64,000 nt of DNA from positions 59,749,501-59,813,500 of the forward strand of contig CM074863.1 of assembly GCA_037501455.1 (NCBI GenBank), in the 5' to 3' direction. This DNA comes from Lantana camara. Lineage: Eukaryota; Streptophyta; Magnoliopsida; Lamiales; Verbenaceae. The notes below the pieces were generated by a model. The model searched no databases, was not told where the DNA came from, and worked only from the letters and a program-made list of their open reading frames with translations. The position numbers and the translations under genes were made by a program. How positions within the stretch are numbered: position 1 is the stretch's first letter; each line of letters begins with the position of its first letter. Positions 12,192-21,938 of the stretch are shown in pieces.

Positions 12192-13301
12192 TGTAACAGC
12201 CCGGATTTTCAAGATCAGGATAGTATGGGTAAGTAAAGGGTTAAGAGGAAAGCGTTTATAGCCTTAGTCCATTACACATTCCATTTTACGTGAATTATGT
12301 GCATTTATGTTATGATTTACGATTTGTGCCTTTTTGAGAGAATCATATCACTATTCATTCACCGAACCCTAAACCTTTACCTAACCTTAAGAAACCTTAG
12401 AAAGTTGATTTCTATATTTTCCAAACTCACATCATAGCTTTTATCATCCCAAAATATGTTTTGAAAATTTGATTGTTGAAAATTCCATTTAGGTCCCTAG
12501 TTACTATTCATTTTTAATTGTAGGAATTTTCGAAACACTTTTACCTATTCGATATTGGGCTCGATAGAATCCTTGCAAAATTTTATGAATTTTGGTATGA
12601 TTTCCAAACCCTAATTCTTAACGTAGCTTCCGTAGAAATCAAAACCGGCCGAAAAACCCTAGTTTTGGCCTAAATTAGAAATTTCTGAATTTCAATGTTT
12701 TTCCTATACAATATTATAACCATTACGATCCTTGGATTATTTTATGAATTTTAGGATCTTTTCCAAACTCTAGTTCAAATCCTAACTCGATTTATAAATT
12801 TCTCTTTATTTTCCCGAAGTACTATTTCTACCGTAAAAACTAATTTTCAAACCGTCCAACATTTGGTATACAATATTACAGTCAAAATGATCCTTGAATT
12901 ATTTCAAGAATCATGGACATTTTCTTGGAAATCAATTCACATTCTAGCTTCGTTTATGAATTTTATTGTATTTTTCAAAATTCCCGAACGACTACTACTT
13001 TAAATGTAGAAGTTCAAACGTTAAGTATTTATAACCATTAGAAAGCTCTTTCGATTCTCTTTCTTTTGAAATTTCTCTCATTTCAAACTAAACCCTAGAC
13101 GTTCTTCTACGAATTTATTACCATTTTCATCCTATTTTAGAATTATTTTTATTGTGTCATGATTATTAGATTAATTAATTATATCTCAAATATACACCTA
13201 AGTATACAACTAAACCCCCCTAATAAATGAACCTAGCTTATTCACTATATGATTCATGTAATTAACTCTTCATAATTGCAACATAAGCCCCCAAGACATA
13301 C

Positions 13302-13313
13302 CTATAAATACCC
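13302..13313 (+). promoter_or_regulatory. TATA box of element X
   Basis: CTATAAATACCC is followed by a CA-rich and then CT-rich stretch typical of a plant transcription start at roughly 13330-13345. It lies 1.1 kb into the LTR, so R plus U5 would be over 2 kb long. Confidence 0.65.
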
Positions 13314-15205
13314 TTAGAAGCATAGCACAAAAATCACACAAATCTCCCACATCTCTCTCTCCCTCTCGTGACCCTCTCCCTTTCTCTCATAAGGTGCAAT
13401 TTTCTTTTATTATTTCATGCTTTATGTTATGTTTTTAATATTATAATATTAGTAGCATGCTTAGGAATAATAAAATTATGCTTTAGGTATTTTATTTTAT
13501 GAAATATATGCTTAATTGTTAGTTTTAATTATAATGTGCCTACATTATGGAATTGTATTTAATTAATTGCATGAATTATGATATGTTGTAGCATGATTAT
13601 GTATTTAAATAATTATGTTCTTACTTGATTAAATTTATGCTTAGAATAATTTAATTAGATTTAATTTATTATTAAAGTGTTACATATGAATTTAATTATA
13701 TGATATGAATTCAAAATTTTGTTGAATGTGATCATGAACTAGTATGAACATCTTCATGAGCTCAAGAACACATTCATAATGTTCTTGAACCAAATTTATG
13801 TGCTCGTGTGATAGTGTGTGTATGTGTGTGTTTAATTTTGTGTTATTAAGTGTTTAATTCACAAGAAATTGAATAGTAAATGTTTTTAATAGTAATTTTG
13901 ACTTTTGGTCAACATTTAATTACTTAATTTCGAAATTAATTTAATTTTAATTATAAAATATGATTTTGGAATTTTAAATAATTATTTTTCCAAATTAATT
14001 CAAAAATTAATAAAATTGTAAAATAATTTCAAAATCAACCTACATTGTTGAATTAAATTCTAAATTTAATTCCTAATGCTATAATTAAGGTCACAACATG
14101 ATTAATAAATATTTAAATGGTTAAAGAGTTTTTGAAACTTAATTAATTTATTAATTTTCCTTAAACAGTTAAAATTAAATTTTACCGGGAAAATAATTTC
14201 TAAATGTTATAAGAATTTCCTAATATGTTATATTTCCTAAACCTTATGTGATTATGTGATTAGAATAATAAGAACCTAGTTCTAAGTTGGTAGTAATTAT
14301 TTTCAGGCAACAATTACACTGAACAGTGGGATCCGTTCCACACTATCTGAATTTCCATACTAGGTGAGGATTAAAACATTTTCAACTGGAATCATGTTTA
14401 TATCTATATCTAATTATAAAAGGATTTCCAAACCTATCTATTATTTGATTTCCTATCTATATATATATATATATATCAATATTGTACATATTCCTCTTTA
14501 TGAGGAAAATACCAATAAGTCGGAATCAGGATCTTATACGGACATTATATATTTCAGTCCTATTAATATTAAGAACTGATTCCCGACCAAGCAAGTCAAT
14601 TATCATTATTATTTATCAAAATGGGCCCGGCGTGCAGCTGTGTCGAGCAATACTCGGAAGGTAACGGGCCGAGAGTATTGTTGGTGCCACAGACCGCCAC
14701 CAACTCTTGGTAGTGGTTTAGCTGGAGGTTAGTTACTCCACGCCAAGAGACTTACAAGGGAGACAACCTCCCTGGGAGAGATAGCTTCCTCCCACATATA
14801 TACATATCGTCGGTAGGGTTTGCTCCCCTACTGACACTACGGTGTTGCGGAGTTATTATCATATTTAGTTTTATTAAAGTACTGGTGCCTTGATCAGCCC
14901 GGTACTGTTTTACAAATATTTTAAGGAGATCGGAGGGAGACGCCTTACTTGCAGGCGGTACAAATCTTTTATTAAACGGTTCATCATTATAAATAAACTC
15001 CAAATACCCCTATCCCGGTTTCTCACTTATGAACCGTATTATATTTGCTATATTCTATTGCTATGATTTTATATATACATATATATCTATATATATAACT
15101 ATATATATATCTAAATCTAATACTTCCTTCACTTAGTCACTTTGACTAATACCTCGCCTGTTTTTAAATACATGATTTCAGGGAGCGAGGACAACGACAC
15201 CTAGA

Positions 15206-15218
15206 GGTATCTTGAAGC
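15206..15218 (+). other. 5' arm of long-range complementary pair and putative splice donor (element X)
   Basis: GGTATCTTGAAGC is the exact reverse complement of GCTTCAAGATACC at 16626-16638. The context AGAG|GTATCT fits a plant 5' splice site with the intron starting at 15207. The same sequence lies at the equivalent LTR place in families A and B. Confidence 0.65.
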
Positions 15219-15546
15219 TATAGGTGTCATATTTATTAGATCAGGTTTAGATTAAGAGCATTTAATCCTGATCATGTATATATTGCTAATAAATTGCTCT
15301 TATACATTAACTCCGTACACTACACTATTATGTTACCCCTTACAATATCATGCACTATTTTGTGTGTTATCATGCTGCTTGTTGCAAATTTTAAATTCTT
15401 TTATCTTCCGCTGCATTTTACCCTACGCTCTGTTTAAGTACTGTCTATACCGTTCGCCGTAGTATTTCTCGGGTGCTAGGTCTCACATCCACTCGAGGAT
15501 AGTACGGTGCGGGAGTTGTAGTGTTAGGGGGCGCTACAGCTTAAGG

Positions 15547-15558
15547 TGGTATCAGAGC
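15547..15558 (+). other. Primer-binding site of element X (initiator-Met tRNA)
   Basis: TGGTATCAGAGC is the standard site complementary to the 3' end of plant initiator-Met tRNA. It starts 9 nt after the LTR end at 15538. Confidence 0.92.
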
Positions 15559-15659
15559 ATCAGGTTTGGTTAAGAAGAGACTTAACCTATAAATGCTGGG
15601 AGAATGCTCGTTTCGTACTTGAACTGTAGAATTCACTCTAAGTGTTTCTTTATATAGCA

Positions 15660-16331
15660 ATGGAGAATCAGGAACCCGGGAACGCACATCATACCTGGCT
15701 TGAGGAGTACGAGGCCCCACACACTATAGCAGTATCTCGCCGTGAGAGTCCTATACGTTATTACACTTGGCAGAGGGCGAGACATGTAGTTCGGGGAGGT
15801 AGAGCAGGTAGAGTTGGGCATGCTTACCCGAACCGCTTAGTGCATATACTTGAGTCGGAGCGAGATGCATATTATATGGAGGCACAGATGGCTCATGAGT
15901 ATCAGCTGGAGTCTGCTAGACATCTTGATTTAGCCTTACAGAATGCTGTGAGTAGGAATTTTTCTCAGCAGCAGACAGCCACATTAGAGCAGGAGAACGC
16001 CGATCTTGTCACGCAGGTGGCGACCTTACAGCAGGATCTAGCTACTATGACTCTTTCCAGGAATGCCGCCCGGACCCTATATCAGCGTTACCGCTCTTGT
16101 ATTCGGAGCCGCCTGGCCGGTGCCTATCACATGTCTGGTGTACAGGCTGTTGAGGAGATGATGGATCAGGGAGAGGATGCAGCAGCTGAGCCCGAGGAGG
16201 AGGAGCCCGGAGGTGAGGCAGAGGTTGAGCAGGAGCCTGAGGAGGATGAGCAGGATTCAGAGGAGGACCAGCAGGGCGACGGTTGGAGCCCTATTCGAGG
16301 TGAGGTTGTGGACAGTGATCAGCATGATTAG
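15660..16331 (+). CDS. ORF1 of element X: coiled-coil protein upstream of gag (223 aa)
   Basis: The function is unknown. It is intact and homologous to the ORF1 of elements A1 and A2. Shared blocks in order: TIAV.RR near residue 25, RYYTWQRA near 33-40, YPNRLVH.LE.ERD near 56-69, a heptad-rich Gln/Glu/Leu coiled coil over about 75-140, RYRS.IRSRL near 147-156, and a strongly acidic C-terminus (about 165-223). There is no zinc finger, signal peptide or membrane segment, and it does not resemble Gag, Env or a known enzyme. The start was chosen at the Met aligned with that of A1; a slightly longer frame opens at 15642. It sits between primer site and gag, inside the putative leader intron (15207-16643), so unspliced RNA would translate it and spliced RNA would not. 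Confidence 0.75.
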   Translation: MENQEPGNAHHTWLEEYEAPHTIAVSRRESPIRYYTWQRARHVVRGGRAGRVGHAYPNRLVHILESERDAYYMEAQMAHEYQLESARHLDLALQNAVSRNFSQQQTATLEQENADLVTQVATLQQDLATMTLSRNAARTLYQRYRSCIRSRLAGAYHMSGVQAVEEMMDQGEDAAAEPEEEEPGGEAEVEQEPEEDEQDSEEDQQGDGWSPIRGEVVDSDQHD

Positions 16332-16625
16332 ATTGACATTATTATGGAGCTTGGTATATATAGGAGTAGTATCAGTGGGAGGTTGTACAGATCAGTCAGT
16401 AGAGGACCTTCCCTTTTTGACATAGCAGCTGACGCAGCTAGCCTGACGGAGATGAGAGAGTTGAGAGCTTTGTAGGGTGTAACTTGACTTAGATCAGGTC
16501 CACCCCATTTTTGCCTTTTGTAGTTGTAGCTATAGCTCTCAAACTTGATGCATATATATAGCCCACTTTTGCAGTTATATCTCACATTTACTGCTTTCAT
16601 ACTTATTGCATTACGAGTTAGAAAT

Positions 16626-16643
16626 GCTTCAAGATACCGGCAG
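16626..16643 (+). other. 3' arm of complementary pair and putative splice acceptor (element X)
   Basis: GCTTCAAGATACC (16626-16638) is followed by GGCAG|GACCG. Pairing with 15206-15218 would close an intron of 1437 nt containing the LTR tail, primer site and ORF1. The gag start codon is 222 nt downstream, at 16865. Confidence 0.6.
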
Positions 16644-16864
16644 GACCGTGAGTGAGTATTTTATTTTCCTGCACCTTTACTTGTTATTATATTTTTGCAC
16701 TCTTTTAAATGCTGCCCTGTTTAATTTTGCGCATTACTTTACTAAACCTGTGTGATATGATATCTATTGCTTGATATTATCTGAAACATGTATTTATGTG
16801 ATTATATGCAACACATTCTTAACCATCATGCATTATATTCTTCATAAAGCAACTGCAAATCAAT

Positions 16865-19126
16865 ATGTCTCCTCGAAGAGTTGCTCAAGACAACACTTCC
16901 CCACACGAAGGCGCATCCTCGGCAGGAGGAAACTCTGAATTAGTAGATGCTTTGAAAGAGATAGTGCAAACTTGTGCTAATGGAACAAAGGGAAATAATG
17001 AAAAGACTCTGGAAAAATTTCTACGAATGAACCCGCCAAAGTTCTTTGGAGAACCCAGTGATGTAAAAGCAGAGAATTGGATAGCTAGCATAGAAAAGAT
17101 CTTCGAAGCCATGAGTATTTCCCCAGGAGAACCAGAAAGAATCCAGTTTGCAGTTTTTATGTTAGAAGGAGCAGCATTAAGTTGGTGGAATTATATCAAG
17201 CGTGTATGGGCAGAAGATCAAGTTAATTATAGGTGGGTAGACTTTGTCAAAGTGTTTCAAGACAAATATATCCCTCAGATAGTTAGGGATGCTAGAGAGG
17301 CAGAATTCATGGAATTAGTACAAGGCAATATGTCTGTAGCTGAGTATGAGGCCAAGTTCATCCGATTGATCCAATATGCATCACACATCCTTCATGATGA
17401 ACGTCGGAAGACTCAGCGATTCATTAAGGGACTTAAGTCGGATCTTAGGTGGGCTTTAGCTCCATTTGAGTTGGAAATCTATACTAAGGCAGTGGAAACG
17501 GCTATGAAGACAGAAGCTACACATAAAGAGGTTCGTATAGCTAATAGCCGTCCTGGATCCTTCTACAAGCCAATTCAAGGATCTAAACGACCTGCTGGAC
17601 CAGCAAAGCCAAATCCAGGAAAGAAACCGATGCAATCATGGTCCCGACCCCAACAAACATTCCCAAAACCTCAAGAAGAGATTGTCTGTGAATATTGCCA
17701 GAAGCGTGGGCACACTGAGAAGGATTGTCGTAAGAAAGCTGGAGTCTGTACATGGTGTGGGAGCCCTGAACATCAGTACTTAGAATGCCCAAAGAGACCA
17801 CAACAGTGGAATAAAGGAAAGGTTCCAGCTAAGGCTCCTGGAAGACCAGTAGTTAAGGGACGTGCTTATGCTATGGAGGGCAGTGAGGATCCCGATCCTA
17901 CCAAGGTTGTTGATGGTACGGTACACATTCTAAACACGCCAGTTATTGCTTTATATGACCCTGGCGCCACGCATTCATTTATTGCATCTGAATTATGTGT
18001 GCATTTCAATTTTCCACTTGAATCATTGTCTTATATGCTCGAAATAAGTTCTCCTTTGGGAGTTTGTTTTACTACGGATAGAGGATATAAACGCTGTCCT
18101 ATAAGAATTGGTACCCAATACTATCCAATAGATCTTATAGAATTACCGATGTCAAGATATGGAATTATTCTGGGAATGGATTGGCTTAGCAAGTACCATG
18201 CTAAGTTGGATTGTTTCAAGAAAGAGGTCACCTTAGGAAAAGGTGATAGCTCTGGATCAAAAGGAAAATCTGAGTCGGTATCATGGGTTACAGCTGCTGA
18301 AGCTAAGAAGTTAGTGAGTAATGGAGCTACTGGATTCATTGCCTATCTGTTAAATAGGCCTAAAGATCAGCTGAAGATTGAGGAAGTAGAGGTGGTAAAA
18401 GAATTCACTGATGTCTTTCCTGAGCATCTGAATTCATTACCTCCTGACAGGGAACTAGAATTTGTAATTGATTTAGTCCCTGGAGCTGAGCCATTCTCAA
18501 AAACACCTTATCGAATGGCTCCAGCCGAGCTCCAAGAGTTGAGAAAACAACTTGATGAGTTGTTAGCCTCAGGATACATCCGTCCTAGCACATCCCCATG
18601 GGGAGCGCCTGTGCTATTTGTCAAAAAGAAAGACGGATCATTACGATTATGTATTGATTATCGAGAACTCAATCGTATGACTGTCAAGAACAAATACCCT
18701 CTTCCCCATATTGAAGAACTGTTCGATATTCTTCAAGGATCGCGAGTGTACTCCAAGTTGGATTTAAGGCAAGGGTATTATCAGCTGAGGATTAAAAAGG
18801 AGGATATTCCAAAGACTGCTTTTAATACTCGCTACGGTCACTTCGAATTTGTAGTAATGCCTTTTGGGTTAACCAATGCCCCAGCTGCATTCATGGATTT
18901 AATGCACCGAACGTTTCGACCATATTTGGATCAGTTTGTGGTCATCTTTATTGACGACATTCTGGTATTCTCAAAAACCCCAGAAGAACATGCTGAACAC
19001 CTTCGTAAAGTGTTAAGAGCTTTAAAGGATCATAAGTTATACGCGAAGTTCAGCAAGTGTGAATTTTGGTTAGAAAAAGTGTCCTTCCTTGGACATATAA
19101 TATCCGGTTCTGGAATAAGATTTTAA
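16865..19126 (+). pseudogene. gag-pol: gag-pol of element X, truncated inside reverse transcriptase
   Basis: This is the polyprotein of a Del/Tekay-type Ty3/gypsy element. The 753-residue frame has a Gag domain (about 50-220), two CCHC knuckles (C275-C288, C295-C308), retropepsin with the DPGATHS active site (Asp365) and the flap-side motif ILGMDWL (about 435-441), and RT with LDLRQGYYQ and FIDD (695-698). It stops after [10 protein letters not shown]: the next three codons and the stop come from unrelated sequence, so the break is at about 19114. RNase H, integrase, chromodomain and 3' LTR are missing. The part present has no frameshift or stop, so it was recently intact and could still give Gag and protease. 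The start Met aligns with that of A1 and A2. Confidence 0.92.
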
Positions 19127-19471
19127 AGTAGGATTTAGATCAAGCCCAATTAAAGTTTCGATAATTATAAAAGCATCCCCAAGGTTTTAAAGTAGTATAC
19201 GTTTAAGTCCAATTTGATTTCTCATAATTAGAAAACGATCCCCAACGTCTGATAATTACAACTTAACCCACATAATTTAAATTAAAGAGCAATTAGGCAC
19301 TAAATACATATTTCAATTAAGTCCACACATTTGCATAAGATTGCAATTGAGTCAATTAAATAATTAAAGCATGATATAAATCAATTCAAGCACGTGCAAA
19401 GTTAAATAAATAACGTTCTAATCGTACGAAAACGACATCGTATCTTGCTCCGAAAATACGGGGTGTTTACA
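19115..19471 (-). mobile_element. Solo LTR of family D, right part
   Basis: This AT-rich stretch without coding content ends in CGGGGTGTTTACA, the inverted counterpart of TGTAACACCCC at 9081, and is followed by the TCTTT duplication. In sense it is the first 357 bp of U3. The deletion that removed the back half of element X also removed the D sequence between this segment and the leader, including the expected promoter. Confidence 0.75.
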
Positions 19472-21139
19472 TCTTTAACCACTTAAACATTTATTAATCA
19501 CATTATAATCTTAAATATAACATTAGAAATGGAATTTAGAATTTAATTTGACAATGTAGGTTATTTTTTGAAAATAATTCACAATTTAACGTTTTTTGGA
19601 AAATTCGGATAAAATCTTTATTTAAAAATTCCAAAACTAATTTTATAATTATTTTAATAATATTTTCGAAATTAATTGTATATGTGTTGACCAAAAAGTC
19701 AAAATTACTATTTAAAACATTTACTATTCAATTTTTTATGAATTAAACACTTTATAACACAAAATCGAACACACACACTCACACACTATCACACGTGCAC
19801 TTAAAATTGTTCAAGAACAACATGGACATGTTCTTGAGCCAATTTGAATATTCAAAGAAGGTATGTAACACACTTGATCATATTTATATTTATAACATAA
19901 AATTTGAAGCATAATATAGCAAAATATATGAATTCTCTATGAAAAATTATTCTAGGCAAGAATTTAATCAAACAAGATCATAATTATTTAAACACATATT
20001 CATATCATAACTCATGCATTTAATTAAATAAAATTCACATATATTATTATATTTTCCCTAAACTAGCATAAATAGCATATATTTCATAAAATAAATTCCT
20101 AAAGCATAATTTAATTAAATCTAAGCATGTTACTATTATTATCATACTAAGAACATAATATACAACATAAAATAATAAAAGAACAAGACTCATACCTTAG
20201 AGAAGAGAGGAGTGGCCGAACTAGGGAGAGAAAGTGAGTGATTTTGGTGTAGTTTTGTAAATGAGCTTGGAGGGGTATTTATACTTGGGATTTAGGGGCT
20301 TACCTTGCAATTTCTAAGAGTTTAGGGGAGATGTGGAAGCTTCATATCCTAGACAAATGCTTGTTTGCTACTTAGGTAATGTGGATGAATTATATTTTAG
20401 ACATATGCTTGGTAATTAGATAGCAAATGTGGGGAAAATATGTCCACTTATTAAAACTTTCTAGAAGGTCTAAAAATAAATATAAAATGGTATAAAATTT
20501 ATTCAAGAGTCGAGAAGCGAAAACTTGAAGTAGTAAATTAATGAAAGAACGAGTGAAAAATAAGCTTCGTTTTGATTATAAATAAGGAATATTTAGAGTT
20601 TTCGTTTATAAAATATGAATATTAAAGATGATGAAAATCATAAGAAAATTATATAAACGAAGCTATGACGAAGTCTAACGGTTGTAAAAATTATCAAATT
20701 TTAGAGAAAAATTCAAGAAACGTTTTAAGTAAAATTTCGAATATTGAATGAAAGCTAATTGTTTAAAATAAAATGACAATTTTTAGAAAGGAAAATATTT
20801 ATAAAATAGGCTATGGGTGGAATCGAGTTTTGGTAAATGCATAAAAATCCACAAAATAATTCAAGGATCGTTTTGGTTATAATATTGAATATCGAAAGGT
20901 AGATGAGTAAAGAGTTATTTACGATCGAACTATAAGCTAGGGTTTTGCCGATTTTTGATGCTACTAGAGTTAGGATGGGAATTATGGTTCACGGAGAGTG
21001 TCAAGATCCTCGAAATAATGTGAGAATTCTTTTGGTCACAATATTGGATAGTAAAATTACTTTCGGGAATGTAGGAAAATTCGAGGGTTGTAGGGGTATT
21101 TTCATAATTTCCAACTTGCCCCTGTTTCGGGCTGTTACA
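19472..21139 (-). mobile_element. Family B LTR copy 2, right part
   Basis: It resumes at the duplicated TCTTT and is colinear with the complete copy until the terminal CGGGCTGTTACA. It contains the U3, the TATA box (20276-20285), the donor-like AAG|GTATGAG and the start of the leader. There is no gene; the short plus-strand frame near 20945-21154 is an LTR reading also present in other copies. Confidence 0.92.
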
Positions 21140-21938
21140 ATCCTTCCCCCTTAAAAAGAATTTGTCCTCACATTCTCCTTATGTTTCATAATAACTTTAA
21201 GTAATGTTGGTATCCTCCATTCATATGATAAGACAGGTTTCCAAATGAGGACTTACTTTAAACACATAAGGTAATTGTTCAAGTAAGAAATTTAAATGCG
21301 CACATAAGGGATGCAATGAATGCATGGCGCCAGGATCAGTAACTGGCGTGTTTAGAATGCATGCCTTTAACAACTTTGGGGTTGACAATTTTAAACTGCA
21401 ACCACCCTTATAGTGATAATATAATGCATGGTAGTTGAGAATGATGTGCAGATGATCACAAAATTAAAATTTCCAAGTAACAACAATTAGCAGACACAAC
21501 ATCCTTAGCGAAGATAAAGCATATATAAAGGCACAGGAAATTAATAAGTTAGTTTTCGGTCCTACTGGTATCTTGAAGCAATTCAAATAACTTAAGATTT
21601 GAACGAATTAGAAAGTATAAGTGAAGTGCTTCCCTGAGTTAGGAATACTAGTATGATGAAGGAGATGTAGATCTTGTGACCGAATCTACCAAGAATTTGG
21701 TAATTTTGAAGTGTACTGAAGGATTTGATAAAACTCGGGATTTTGGTGTGGATTAAGACTGTATGCTTGCCTTGATCGAGGAAGGGTTTAGTACTGCAAT
21801 TGTAACAAATCACATGCTGGTCGGCCGCCCCAACAGTGATTGATAACAATTTAAGCACTAAAGACACGAGAGTACATATGAGACTCTATGAATGATGAAC
21901 CCCAGATTTTCGCAACCTGGCTGTGATACCACTTTAAT
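21140..21938 (-). mobile_element. Family B internal region copy 2 (799 bp)
   Basis: It is colinear with the copy at 6883-7679: polypurine tract, pol tail, protease remnant (about 21190-21375), 3' arm (21567-21579) and primer site just left of 21939. Small substitutions distinguish it, and the remnant frame is interrupted. It has LTRs on both sides, each shared with a neighbouring unit. Confidence 0.88.

Larger units (their letters stand above)
12192..15538 (+). mobile_element. 5' LTR of element X (plus strand)
   Basis: It starts TGTAACAGCCCGG and ends GGGCGCTACA right before a primer site, giving 3347 bp. A TATA box is at 13302-13313 (CTATAAATACCC). Downstream come donor-like ATAAG|GTGCAA (13393/13394), a 9-bp hairpin (13762-13788), acceptor-like ATTTTCAG (14306/14307), donor-like TAG|GTGAGG (14363/14364), the dyad (15133-15149), acceptor-like GATTTCAG (15181/15182) and donor-like AGAG|GTATCT (15206/15207). 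The 3' LTR of this copy is missing. LTR ends and many internal blocks resemble family B, so X is the likely autonomous relative of B. Confidence 0.88.

Noticed and set aside
16649..16654. GTGAGT just after the putative acceptor in element X, a strong donor by itself
   Set aside because: It is absent at the same place in A1, A2 and B and would leave an exon of only about five nucleotides.
20945..21154. 69-codon frame found at the end of each family B LTR
   Set aside because: It repeats because the LTR repeats; it lies antisense in U3, spans the LTR end and has no known domain.
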